DNA of 30,031 bases from an uncultured Bacilli bacterium (GTDB taxonomy: Bacteria; Bacillota_I; Bacilli_A; RF39; UBA660). Location of the stretch: contig CANRLB010000003.1 in the NCBI GenBank assembly GCA_947631365.1, positions 1-30,031 of the forward strand, written 5' to 3'. Made by a program: the position numbers and the translations under genes. Positions within the stretch are counted from its first letter, which is position 1. Each line of letters begins with the position of its first letter. The notes beneath the pieces are model-generated. The model made no database searches. It was not told the DNA's origin and saw only the letters and a program-made list of their open reading frames with translations. Positions 14,787-22,148 of this stretch are shown here, piece by piece.

Positions 14787-14814
14787 GGTTTACATAACAT
14801 ACATTATGCAAAAT
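14787..14814 (-). other. dif: Candidate dif site (XerCD chromosome-dimer resolution)
   Basis: Plus-strand layout: 11-base arm GGTTTACATAA, 6-base centre CATACA, 11-base arm TTATGCAAAAT. Read on the minus strand, the XerD-side arm TTATGTAAACC matches the B. subtilis arm TTATGTAAACT at 10 of 11 bases. The centre TGTATG matches the E. coli centre TGTATA at 5 of 6. Both arms end in CATAA against the centre, as in E. coli dif; overall 20 of 28 positions agree with E. coli dif as I recall it. It lies at the switch from plus- to minus-strand genes and 1.1 kb from xerD. Confidence 0.75.
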
Positions 14815-14962
14815 GTTTATTGGCTTTAAAATAGTCCTTTTTTAAATAAAAAATAAACAAACAAGTAATTAAAATTAAATAAAATTACTTTATAAAAAAA
14901 TAAAAATATTTTTTTAATTTAATTAAACAATTTTTAATTTAAATTAGTTATAAATTATAAAT

Positions 14963-14990
14963 ATCCTTATTTAAATATAATAATTAGGAT
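14963..14990. repeat. Inverted repeat ATCCTTAT/ATTAGGAT
   Basis: ATCCTTAT (14963-14970) and ATTAGGAT (14983-14990) pair with one mismatch over a 12-base AT loop. The same ATCCTTAT unit recurs in the palindrome 13 bases downstream, giving three to four copies in about 70 bases. Confidence 0.5.
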
Positions 14991-15002
14991 AACACGCGTA
15001 TA

Positions 15003-15030
15003 ATCCTTATAATAATATTATAATAAGGAT
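15003..15030. repeat. 28-bp near-perfect palindrome, possible operator
   Basis: ATCCTTAT (15003-15010) and ATAAGGAT (15023-15030) flank a perfect inner palindrome ATAATATTAT (15012-15021). Only one base pair (15011/15022) breaks the symmetry. With one bulge it continues outward as CGTATA and TATACG (near 14996-15037). No T-run follows, so a protein-binding site is more likely than a terminator. Confidence 0.6.
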
Positions 15031-15070
15031 ATATACGTATACATTACTATTAATATAAGAAATATATAAT

Positions 15071-15105
15071 AAAAAGGGAAGAGGTTATATCACTTCTACC
15101 CTTTT
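15071..15105 (-). terminator. Terminator of the HTH/Cys-rich protein operon
   Basis: AAAAGGG (15072-15078) with CCCTTTT (15099-15105), extended by AGAGG/CTTCT pairs around an 8-nt loop. The minus-strand T-run corresponds to As at 15071-15075. Confidence 0.75.
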
Positions 15106-15123
15106 AAAACTAAAACTGAAGAA

Positions 15124-16041
15124 TTATTCTTCTTCAGTTTGATATTTTTGTGGATCATTTGGATCATATATTGGTTCTGAGCTAACCCAATAATATGTTC
15201 CATCTGCTGACTTTTTATAAATATGTTTGTATCTAATACCATATTTTTTCAAAAAATTATATTTTAATGAACCAGCAACTAAATTTTCATTACATATAGA
15301 ATTAATATTTAAATTAACATAATCTTTATAACATTCTTTATCATCTAAGACTTTAGCGAAATAATCATAAATAGTTATCGTATCTTCTATTTTAGTTACT
15401 TTATCAACTGATCTATAAACACTTATTTCTCTACCTAGTCTAATTGTATAATATTCAGATAATCCACAATAATAATTATCATCTTTCAAATAACATACAT
15501 GGTAACCATCATATTTAAAAGTTTCATTATCTTCTATATCTTTATTAAATATTTTTTTATAAGTATTATCAATTACTTCTCTTTTAATTTTTGTAACTTG
15601 ACAAGTCTTACTACCCTCATCTGTTTTAAAAATTAGGCCATCTACATTACATGTCGAATCGATTTCTTTGGCTTTATAAGTTAATTTTTCAGCATTTTTT
15701 AAATCCGATTTATGATAAGCAATACAAACTTTTGATGAATTTTCTATATCATCATAAGTTACTTTCTTTGAATCATAGTTAAATAATCCCCCACAGTCTT
15801 CTAAATTTGAAGCATTAAAATATTCATGTAATTCAACAGCTAATTTATCATCATTTCTTAATAAATTTCGATTTTTTATTTTAGTAAAAATCATAAAAGC
15901 TAAAATAATAAATAATATAATATATAATATTATTAAAACAATATCAGGCTTTTCTTTTTCTTTAGAATTATTTTGAGTAAATTCTTTGGTTTCATTAATT
16001 TTTTTTACTTCTTTTTCCTTTTTATTTTCATTTTTTTTCAT
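15124..16041 (-). CDS. Single-pass membrane protein with Cys-rich outer domain
   Basis: 305 residues. A charged Lys/Glu-rich cytosolic head (1-32), one membrane segment (34-53), then a domain of about 250 residues outside. That domain has eight Cys (DCGG, KVCIA, STCNV, KTCQV, HVCYL, YYCGL, KECYK, SICNE), none in the membrane or head, so disulfide bonds are likely. I do not recognise a family. It follows the HTH regulator gene after 29 bases with an AAAGGAGC ribosome site and closes the operon at a strong terminator, so the regulator may respond to, or control, this protein. Confidence 0.65.
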   Translation of the reverse strand: MKKNENKKEKEVKKINETKEFTQNNSKEKEKPDIVLIILYIILFIILAFMIFTKIKNRNLLRNDDKLAVELHEYFNASNLEDCGGLFNYDSKKVTYDDIENSSKVCIAYHKSDLKNAEKLTYKAKEIDSTCNVDGLIFKTDEGSKTCQVTKIKREVIDNTYKKIFNKDIEDNETFKYDGYHVCYLKDDNYYCGLSEYYTIRLGREISVYRSVDKVTKIEDTITIYDYFAKVLDDKECYKDYVNLNINSICNENLVAGSLKYNFLKKYGIRYKHIYKKSADGTYYWVSSEPIYDPNDPQKYQTEEE

Positions 16042-16070
16042 TATTTAAAGCTCCTTTTATTCTTTAATTA

Positions 16071-16841
16071 TTAGACTTTTCTTGATTGAATTTCAGCTAT
16101 TTTTTCAAAAACTTCAGCTGCATTACCCTCATTAATCTCGTTATATCCAAGTTCTCTTAAAGCTTGAATTCTGATCGTATTAAGTTGTTGAGTTCGACTT
16201 AATTTTTCTTCTTTCTTAGCCTCAATTTCTTGAACAAATTTTCTTCGATTATCCGCTACTCTACTTTTGCTAGCACCACCATTATTATATAAATTCAACG
16301 CCGCATATATTATCGCTTCAAAAATATATTGTTTATCCTCATTAAAAGCAAATTCTTCTGAATTAATAAAACCATTTGTTTTAGCCATATAAGCCAGCAT
16401 GTATTTAATTTCAGGAACATTATCCATAGATTGAAGCAAATTATATAAATATTTAATAGCGTAAACATCATTATTCTTATTTTCTTCTAATTTTTCTTTT
16501 AAAAGAAAAGCTATATCATTTAATAAAATTCTACTTTCTTTATCAAGACCTTTTAAATCTAAAAAATTATCTAAATCATTACCATTTTTTACACCAATAT
16601 TAAGTCTTTTTTCGACATTCATTAAATATTCTGTATTAACTTTAACTGCTGCTAATTCTTCATTACTACCATCTTTTAAATCAAGAAGTTGTAAAAGCAA
16701 AATTTTCTTTTCTTTTGGCCATTTATCAAGACTATCTAAAACTAAATAATTATATACCATTTGTCTTGAAACACCTAAATATTTTGCCAATCTTACTTTA
16801 GAAACCCCTAATTCCTGTAATAGATTATTTAACTTATCCAT
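16071..16841 (-). CDS. Helix-turn-helix DNA-binding protein, unknown target
   Basis: 256 residues. A XRE/Cro-like helix-turn-helix lies at residues about 14-33 (SKVRLAKYLGVSRQMVYNYL). The rest is a long helical region with no enzyme motif, and a Lys/Glu/Arg-rich part near 200-225 may be a coiled-coil used for dimer formation. It is the first gene of a two-gene operon with the Cys-rich membrane protein. The palindrome at 15003-15030 beyond the operon end is one conceivable binding site, but nothing shows this directly. No autoregulatory repeat was seen over its own promoter. Confidence 0.7.
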   Translation of the reverse strand: MDKLNNLLQELGVSKVRLAKYLGVSRQMVYNYLVLDSLDKWPKEKKILLLQLLDLKDGSNEELAAVKVNTEYLMNVEKRLNIGVKNGNDLDNFLDLKGLDKESRILLNDIAFLLKEKLEENKNNDVYAIKYLYNLLQSMDNVPEIKYMLAYMAKTNGFINSEEFAFNEDKQYIFEAIIYAALNLYNNGGASKSRVADNRRKFVQEIEAKKEEKLSRTQQLNTIRIQALRELGYNEINEGNAAEVFEKIAEIQSRKV

Positions 16842-16872
16842 ATTGTTCTCTACTTTCTATATTTACAATATA

Positions 16873-16902
16873 ATTATATATAACTTAACACTTAAATGTC
16901 AA
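16873..16902 (-). promoter_or_regulatory. Promoter of the HTH gene
   Basis: Minus-strand TTGACA (plus TGTCAA 16897-16902), 18-base spacer, TATAAT (plus ATTATA 16873-16878). Confidence 0.75.
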
Positions 16903-16916
16903 CTAAAAACTGATTA

Positions 16917-17564
16917 TTATTTCAAATCGGTTCTTTTTATGATATATAGCTTTTTCTTTTTATAAAAACAATAAAAAATATCTTTAATATTTAGTCCCTT
17001 TTTATTTAAAACATAGGTTAACCATTCTTCGTTTTTTCTAATATATTTTAAAGCTTTCTTTTGAATACTACCATCTAAAATTAAAGGCATTGGATAGGAG
17101 GAAGGAATTTTTAAAAAATTATATTTAAATATTGATAATTTTCCATTTGGTTCTAAAAAAGCATATTCAACATCATCAATTGATTTAATTTCTTTTTGTC
17201 TTAAACTTAAAAGTAAATTATCCATACTATATCTTTGCTTAACCATTTCATTATAATTTATTTTGCCATTTACAATAATAAGCGATGGTTTACCATCAAA
17301 AAACACTCTTACTTTTCTTGATTTTATTGATATATAGGCAAGTAATATTTCTAATATGACTAATAAAGTAATTGGCAAAATTGTAAGAAGCATACTATCT
17401 TCTATATTTTCAATTGAAATAGCAATTAATTCAGCAATTAAAATAGAAACCATTAAATCTATTACTCCAAGCTGCCCTATTTCTCTTTTACCCATCAATC
17501 TATAACATAATAAAACAAAAAAATAAAAAAATGCTGTTCTAAATAATACTTGTAATATTTCCAT
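16917..17564 (-). CDS. DUF421/YetF-family membrane protein
   Basis: 215 residues. Three membrane segments (about 5-22, 35-55, 60-78) carry the family signature YRLMGKREIGQLGVIDLMVSI, followed by a cytosolic domain: FFDGKPSLIIVNGKIN, then MDNLLLSLRQKEI and VEYAFLEPNGKLSI. This is the layout of YetF/YdfR proteins, known in Bacillus spores and membranes but of unclear function. An AGGTGA ribosome site lies about 10 bases before ATG 17564. Transcribed away from the TIGR04086 gene. Confidence 0.85.
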   Translation of the reverse strand: MEILQVLFRTAFFYFFVLLCYRLMGKREIGQLGVIDLMVSILIAELIAISIENIEDSMLLTILPITLLVILEILLAYISIKSRKVRVFFDGKPSLIIVNGKINYNEMVKQRYSMDNLLLSLRQKEIKSIDDVEYAFLEPNGKLSIFKYNFLKIPSSYPMPLILDGSIQKKALKYIRKNEEWLTYVLNKKGLNIKDIFYCFYKKKKLYIIKRTDLK

Positions 17565-17597
17565 AAAATATTTTCACCTAATAATATTATGGTTTTA

Positions 17598-17626
17598 TTC
17601 ATATATTTTTAAACATTAACTATAAT
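17598..17626 (+). promoter_or_regulatory. Promoter of the TIGR04086 gene
   Basis: TTCATA (17598-17603), 17-base spacer, TATAAT (17621-17626), shortly before AGGTGA. Confidence 0.5.
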
Positions 17627-17642
17627 TTAATAGGTGATAATT

Positions 17643-18005
17643 TTGAATAAAATAATTAACTATTTAAAATTTATAAGTATCTTTTTAATTGTAGAATTAC
17701 TTCTTACGTTTTTAACCAGTCTTTTAAATCTTCTCGGTTTAAATAGTGGCATTACAACAATAATTTTATTTATAACAAATATTATTATTTTCTTTATTTT
17801 AAGCTTTGCAAATGCCCATAAATGGCAAAAAAAAGGATTAATTGAAGGATTAATTATAAGCTTAATTTTTTTAGCATTAATGTTTTTAATTAAAATTATT
17901 TTATTTAATGGTAAATTCTATATATCGACATTAATATATTATTTAATTTTGCTTTTTACGGGTATTTTTGGTGCTTTAGTTGGAGTTAATAAAAGAAGCG
18001 AATAA
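17643..18005 (+). CDS. TIGR04086-type small membrane protein
   Basis: 120 residues with four predicted membrane helices and a basic C-terminus (GVNKRSE). The HKWQKKGLIEGL loop between helices 2 and 3 is typical of TIGR04086 proteins, which in Firmicutes often sit close to tgt and yajC, as here. Function unknown. The start is probably TTG 17643: AGGTGA (17632-17637) is placed for it, and the in-frame GTG 17634 lies within that motif. Its stop codon is immediately followed by the end of the opposing small membrane protein gene, so the two converge with no gap. Confidence 0.72.
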   Translation: MNKIINYLKFISIFLIVELLLTFLTSLLNLLGLNSGITTIILFITNIIIFFILSFANAHKWQKKGLIEGLIISLIFLALMFLIKIILFNGKFYISTLIYYLILLFTGIFGALVGVNKRSE

Positions 18006-18317
18006 TTAATCTACAGGATAAAATATAAATTCATTATCTTTTATTAAAACATAGGAATTAACATTATAATATTCTTTAGTCACAGGATCACTTACTTTAT
18101 TTAAGTAATCATTTTCATATAAAAATTCTAAAGTAATTTTATCATTTTGACATACATTCTCATAATAACATTTTTTAGCTGCTCCCATTATTTTTCCTTC
18201 TACTACTCTATATAAATTGTTTTGATAATTTTTTACAACATAAATCGTTGTAGGGATGCTTATTATTAAAATAATAATTATAATACTGCCAATAACTGTT
18301 AGCTTATTTGTAGTCAT
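18006..18317 (-). CDS. Small single-pass membrane protein, pseudopilin-like outline
   Basis: 103 residues. One membrane segment (about 8-28) is followed by an outer domain: VVEGKIMGAAKKCYYENVC, LEFLYENDYLNKVSDPVTKEYY, and a short beta end. The pattern of a hydrophobic stem, an AAKKCYYE helix and a YL..V.DP.TKEYY strand resembles small pilin-like proteins, but no prepilin cleavage site (G before F/M and E5) is clear. Two Cys could form a disulfide. ATG 18317 is chosen because GGTGA lies about 6 bases before it. It overlaps the end of tgt by 14 bases and is probably co-transcribed. Confidence 0.6.
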   Translation of the reverse strand: MTTNKLTVIGSIIIIILIISIPTTIYVVKNYQNNLYRVVEGKIMGAAKKCYYENVCQNDKITLEFLYENDYLNKVSDPVTKEYYNVNSYVLIKDNEFIFYPVD

Positions 18318-19431
18318 AAAAATCACCATAATAATTTTTAATAAAATTATCTCTAAATTCTTCTAAAGTATCACTTTTAATATTTTCTCTAATTTTTTGC
18401 ATTAATTCAGTTAAAAAATAAATATTATGAATTGATAAAAGTCTAGCTCCAAAAGTTTCTGAAGCTGTAATTAAATGTCTAATATAAGATTTGGTATAAT
18501 TACGACAAGCATAGCAATTACACTCATCATCAATTTTAGTAAAATCTTTTTTATATTGACTATTTTTTAAATTTATTTTCCCATGCCAAGTATATGCATG
18601 CCCATGTCTTGCAAGTCTTGTAGGAGATACACAATCAAAAATATCGACACCACGCATTACATTCTCAATCAAATCAATCGGGTCTCCTACCCCCATTAAA
18701 TAACGGATTTTATTCTCTGGTAAATATTTAGTTGCATATGAAACCATTTTATACATTGTTTTTTTATCTTCCCCTACACTTGTTCCTCCAATAGAATAGC
18801 CATCAAAATCCATCTTAACAAGTTCTGTAGCACAATGACATCTTAAATCTTCATATTCTCCACCTTGAACTATTCCAAAAAGCATTTGATTAGGACTATT
18901 AAAAACTTCTTTCCCTCTTTTAGCCCATCTTAGAGTTCTCTCTACGCTTTCTTTCATATATTCTTTAGTACTTGGCCATTTTACGCACTCATCAAAACTC
19001 ATTACTATATCACTACCAAGAGCCATTTGAATCTCCATGGATTTTTCGGGAGTCAAAAATAAACTATCACCATTTTCGTGATTTTTAAAATGAACTCCTT
19101 CTTCGGTAATATCTTTAGGTTTAGCTAAACTAAAAACTTGATAACCCCCACTATCAGTTAATATAGGGCCATCATAATTCATAAATTTATGTAATCCCCC
19201 AGCAGATTTTACAATATCTTCTCCAGGACGAAGCCATAAATGATAAGTATTAGCTAAAATTATCCCACACCCAATTTCTTTTAACTCCTCTGGTGATAAT
19301 GTTTTAACTGTTCCATTTGTTCCTACTGGCATAAACATTGGTGTTTGATATACTTTACCATTATATAAAAACTCACCTAAGCGAGCCATGTTCCTTTTTG
19401 ATTTTTGTTTTAGTTGATATTCCAGTTTCAT
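18304..19431 (-). CDS. tgt: Queuine/preQ1 tRNA-guanine transglycosylase Tgt
   Basis: 375 residues. Bacterial Tgt swaps guanine-34 for preQ1 in GUN-anticodon tRNAs, the step before QueA. General-base Asp93 is in LTDSGGYQVFSL, the nucleophile Asp266 in DIFDCVSPTRLARHG, and the zinc site in CNCYACRNYTKSYIRHL (Cys304, 306, 309 plus a later His). GAGGATGAT is the ribosome site. An extended -10 (TG-T-TATAAT, plus-strand ATTATA 19452-19457) lies so close that the 5' UTR is only about 15 bases; no preQ1 riboswitch fits in it. Confidence 0.96.
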   Translation of the reverse strand: MKLEYQLKQKSKRNMARLGEFLYNGKVYQTPMFMPVGTNGTVKTLSPEELKEIGCGIILANTYHLWLRPGEDIVKSAGGLHKFMNYDGPILTDSGGYQVFSLAKPKDITEEGVHFKNHENGDSLFLTPEKSMEIQMALGSDIVMSFDECVKWPSTKEYMKESVERTLRWAKRGKEVFNSPNQMLFGIVQGGEYEDLRCHCATELVKMDFDGYSIGGTSVGEDKKTMYKMVSYATKYLPENKIRYLMGVGDPIDLIENVMRGVDIFDCVSPTRLARHGHAYTWHGKINLKNSQYKKDFTKIDDECNCYACRNYTKSYIRHLITASETFGARLLSIHNIYFLTELMQKIRENIKSDTLEEFRDNFIKNYYGDFYDYK

Positions 19432-19483
19432 ATAATCATCCTCGTTAACTAATTATAACACGAATTATATTAATAATAAATAC

Positions 19484-19512
19484 TTGCATTTTTATTAAAA
19501 ATCCTTTATATT
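19484..19512 (+). promoter_or_regulatory. Promoter of the 161-residue hypothetical gene
   Basis: TTGCAT (19484-19489), 17-base spacer, TATATT (19507-19512). Confidence 0.65.
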
Positions 19513-19541
19513 AATACTTACTTTGAAAGAGATGAAATTTT

Positions 19542-20027
19542 ATGCAAACTTATCAAATTGGCATTTATAAAATGATAATTGAGTTTTATAAAAAATTTAA
19601 ATATTCTAAATTTAAAAGTTTAACTAATAAAAGATGTCAAGAACTAGATGATATAGTTTCTAAATGGTGGAATTATTTTCATTATAAACATGAATTTCTA
19701 GAAATAGCTAATTTTATTGCCAAAAAATTAACTACTTCATATAAAAATTTTGGATTAAAAAATGGCGATGAAATATTTTATTTTTATATCAAAATGCTTG
19801 ATCCTAGTTTAATTTTACTAGAAATTCATGAATGTGCTAATACAATTGAAGAATTTAATTATTTAGTCGAAACTAATTTACATTTTTTTGATAAATATTT
19901 ACTAACATTAGAAAAAACATTAAATGATACTTTACAAATATATAGTTCTATAGATTTATGGTCAAGAGAGGCGATTCGTAATAATCATTTAATAAACATT
20001 GCATCACCAAACGAAAAGAAACGATAA
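19542..20027 (+). CDS. Hypothetical helical protein between tgt and queA
   Basis: 161 residues, soluble, mostly helical, with no motif I recognise. Notable pieces are the aromatic VSKWWNYFHYKHEF and the acidic LLEIHECANTIEEFNYL. It is the only plus-strand gene in a minus-strand stretch, with its own promoter and a GAAAGAGATG ribosome site, and its last 43 bases overlap the end of queA in the opposite direction. Overlap of this length suggests transcript interference or a recent stop shift. It is probably real, because promoter, ribosome site and length agree. Confidence 0.6.
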   Translation: MQTYQIGIYKMIIEFYKKFKYSKFKSLTNKRCQELDDIVSKWWNYFHYKHEFLEIANFIAKKLTTSYKNFGLKNGDEIFYFYIKMLDPSLILLEIHECANTIEEFNYLVETNLHFFDKYLLTLEKTLNDTLQIYSSIDLWSREAIRNNHLINIASPNEKKR

Positions 20028-21007
20028 TTATTTTGCTTAGCTATTTCATAAGCATTTAAAATATATTCTCTTTTAGCTAAAGCACTTACAAGCATTAAAA
20101 GAGTACTTTTAGGTAAATGAAAATTAGTAATTAATCCATCAATAGCTTTAAATTCATAACCAGGATATATAAATATATCGGTATTTCCAGAACATTCTTT
20201 AAATTCTGGAAATTTATTTGCTACCGTTTCTAAAACTCTAGTACTCGTTGTTCCCACAGCATAAATACATCTTCCATCTTTTTTGGCTTGATTTAATATT
20301 TGGGCTACATCACTTTTCATTTCATAATATTCACTATGCATATGATGTTCTTTGATATTTTCTACTTCAACAGGTCTAAATGTCCCAAGACCAACATGTA
20401 AAGTAACATAACAAATAATTACTCCCATATCTTCTAATTCTTTTAATAGTTCTTTGGTGAAATGGAGTCCTGCCGTTGGAGCGGCTGCACTACCTAAATA
20501 TTTAGCATAAACCGTTTGATAACGATCTTGTTCTTTTAATGATTTATGAATATATGGAGGAAGAGGCATTAAACCAATTTTTTCTATTATTTCTAAAAAT
20601 ATTCCTTGATATATAAATTCTACTCTAACAATTCCTTCTTCTAATTTTTCTTTTACTAAACATTTAAGATCTTCGCTAAATTTAATTTCTGTTCCCACAT
20701 GTAATCTTTTTCCCGGTCTTGCTAGGCATTCCCAAATATCACCTTCAATATTTTTTAAAAGTAATATCTCAATTTTAGCCTTTGTTTCTTCTTTTATTCC
20801 CATTAATCTTGCTGGTAATACTTTAGTATCATTTAATACCAAAACATCACCTTTTTTTAAATAATTCTTAATATTATAAAATTTAGTATGTTCAATATTA
20901 CCACTATCTTTATTTAAAATCATTAATTTTGATTCACTACGATTTTTAATTGGACTTTGAGCAATAAATGATTCATCTAATTCATAATCATAATCATTAA
21001 TATTCAT
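19985..21007 (-). CDS. queA: S-adenosylmethionine:tRNA ribosyltransferase-isomerase QueA
   Basis: 340 residues, full length. QueA transfers and rearranges the ribose of SAM onto preQ1-34 to give epoxyqueuosine. Family blocks present: the opening YDYELDESFIAQSP, DVLVLNDTKVLPARLMG, GSAAAPTAGLHFT, YVTLHVGLGTFRPV and the closing TNFHLPKSTLLMLVSA. It follows a kinase gene but is separated by a terminator and has its own promoter that overlaps that terminator. With tgt it provides the late queuosine steps; preQ1 synthesis or uptake genes are not in the window. Ribosome site GGAAGTG. Confidence 0.96.
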   Translation of the reverse strand: MNINDYDYELDESFIAQSPIKNRSESKLMILNKDSGNIEHTKFYNIKNYLKKGDVLVLNDTKVLPARLMGIKEETKAKIEILLLKNIEGDIWECLARPGKRLHVGTEIKFSEDLKCLVKEKLEEGIVRVEFIYQGIFLEIIEKIGLMPLPPYIHKSLKEQDRYQTVYAKYLGSAAAPTAGLHFTKELLKELEDMGVIICYVTLHVGLGTFRPVEVENIKEHHMHSEYYEMKSDVAQILNQAKKDGRCIYAVGTTSTRVLETVANKFPEFKECSGNTDIFIYPGYEFKAIDGLITNFHLPKSTLLMLVSALAKREYILNAYEIAKQNNYRFFSFGDAMFIK

Positions 21008-21026
21008 AAATTCACTTCCATAAAGT

Positions 21027-21054
21027 ATTATAGAAAAAAAAGGACTAAAAGTCC
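21027..21054 (-). promoter_or_regulatory. queA promoter overlapping the upstream terminator
   Basis: Minus-strand TGGACT (plus 21049-21054), 16-base spacer, TATAAT (plus ATTATA 21027-21032). The -35 is one arm of the terminator hairpin of the upstream operon. Confidence 0.5.
21034..21053 (-). terminator. Terminator of the thymidylate operon
   Basis: GGACT (21041-21045) pairs with AGTCC (21049-21053), 3-nt loop; As at 21034-21040 are the minus-strand T-run. Confidence 0.75.
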
Positions 21055-21077
21055 ATTATTTTTTATTTTCTTACTAG

Positions 21078-21650
21078 TTAATTATTAATATTAAATAAAT
21101 CATTAATTACTTTATAAGATTCTTTAAAATCATCCATACTTAAGTTTATTACTTTAATATTAGAGTATTTTTTCTCTATTTCCGCACTCATTTCTAGATA
21201 TGCTTTTTGTTGATTTACACTATTTTCAAGTTTAAATGCTTGATAATTATGATGAGATTCTCTAATTAATCTTTTTTCATATAAAGAAGTATCTTTTAAA
21301 TATAAACATATAAAGTAAATATCAAATTTCAAATTATCAAATTTTTCTAACAAATCATAATATACATCACTAAAAGTGTATTCTTTATAACCAATTCTTG
21401 CATAAACTTCTTCAGTAAAAAAAGTTCTATCAAAAATCAAATCCATTGGAATATCTTGCATCTTTTCTAAATATTCTAGTAAAGCTTTATACATTTTCGT
21501 ACTTAAATTTTTACCAGAATTAGTCTTATCTTTTTGACCAGATAAGCGATACAAATTAGAGCCCGGAAGATTTTCTCTTAAATAATTAGCTAAAGTAGTC
21601 TTCCCTGTTCCTTGTGGCCCTTCAATTACAATTAATTTACTCTTATTCAT
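21078..21650 (-). CDS. P-loop nucleotide/nucleoside kinase (thymidylate kinase-like)
   Basis: 190 residues. Walker A GPQGTGKT lies at residues 11-18 of an opening KLIVIEGPQG typical of dTMP and deoxynucleoside kinases. LIFDRTFFTEEVYARIGY fits the DR-containing substrate loop (DRY/DRT) and EKRLIRESHH an Arg-rich lid. It is the last gene of the thymidylate operon, 9 bases after dfrA, so phosphorylation of dTMP or of a deoxynucleoside is a fair inference. It is not a standard Tmk sequence. A phage-type dNMP kinase or a kinase of another substrate is possible. Confidence 0.65.
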   Translation of the reverse strand: MNKSKLIVIEGPQGTGKTTLANYLRENLPGSNLYRLSGQKDKTNSGKNLSTKMYKALLEYLEKMQDIPMDLIFDRTFFTEEVYARIGYKEYTFSDVYYDLLEKFDNLKFDIYFICLYLKDTSLYEKRLIRESHHNYQAFKLENSVNQQKAYLEMSAEIEKKYSNIKVINLSMDDFKESYKVINDLFNINN

Positions 21651-21659
21651 TTAAAACTC

Positions 21660-22148
21660 CTAATTATTTTTTCTTTCAAATAAAGCAAATTCAAAAGAAA
21701 TTCCATTTTCTATATCACTATTAATTATGGACTTTTGCCAGTCATCTTCACGATAATCCGGAAAATAAGTATCAGCATCTTCTGCACTAGCTTTAATTAA
21801 AGTTAAATACATACGATCTGCTAAAGGATAAAAATAATTATACATAGATGCTCCACCAATAATAAAACATTCTTCATTACTATTTATTTCTCTTTTAATC
21901 ATTTCTTCAATATTATCGTAAGCTTTTATCAAAGGATCATTTATTTTACTTAAATCATTTACTAAAACAATATTTTCTCTTTTGGGTAAAGAAGATCCAA
22001 TAGATAAATATGTATTATATCCCATAATTACTTTATGATTTAAAGTCTTTTCTTTAAAATATTTCATATCTTTAGAAAGTTGCCAAATTAAATGATTATC
22101 TTTGCCAATTTCTAAATTTTCTCCCACGGCGGCAATTAAAGAAATCAT
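21660..22148 (-). CDS. folA: Dihydrofolate reductase
   Basis: 162 residues, normal size. It regenerates tetrahydrofolate from the dihydrofolate made by ThyA. The opening MISLIAAVGENLEIGKDN, IWQLSKDMKYFKEKT with catalytic Asp27, VIMGYNTYLSIG, and IIGGASMYNYF mark a chromosomal DHFR. It overlaps thyA by 4 bases (ATGA), so the two enzymes of the cycle are translated together. The target of trimethoprim-type antifolates; no resistance-type change can be judged by eye. Confidence 0.94.
   Translation of the reverse strand: MISLIAAVGENLEIGKDNHLIWQLSKDMKYFKEKTLNHKVIMGYNTYLSIGSSLPKRENIVLVNDLSKINDPLIKAYDNIEEMIKREINSNEECFIIGGASMYNYFYPLADRMYLTLIKASAEDADTYFPDYREDDWQKSIINSDIENGISFEFALFERKNN

Larger units (their letters stand above)
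14697..15123. other. AT-rich non-coding region at the strand switch
   Basis: This 427-base gap has no ORF with a ribosome site. It holds a dif-like site (14787-14814), an inverted repeat AAGTAATT/AATTACTT (14863-14870, 14883-14890), two inverted repeats built on ATCCTTAT (14963-14990 and 15003-15030), and the terminator of the next minus-strand gene (15071-15105). The middle part is nearly pure A and T. Confidence 0.7.

Noticed and set aside
14841..14960. Very AT-rich stretch as a replication origin
   Set aside because: No DnaA-box TTATCCACA-like cluster and no dnaA/dnaN nearby; strand layout says terminus rather than origin.
15003..15030. Palindrome as the dif site
   Set aside because: Its arms lack the TTATGTAAA-type XerD half and the 6-base centre spacing; the site at 14787-14814 fits far better.
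15003..15030. Palindrome as a terminator
   Set aside because: No T-run follows on either strand, and the adjacent operon already has a strong terminator at 15071-15105.
19432..19541. preQ1 riboswitch before tgt
   Set aside because: The predicted tgt 5' UTR is only about 15 bases, with no C-rich pseudoknot sequence.
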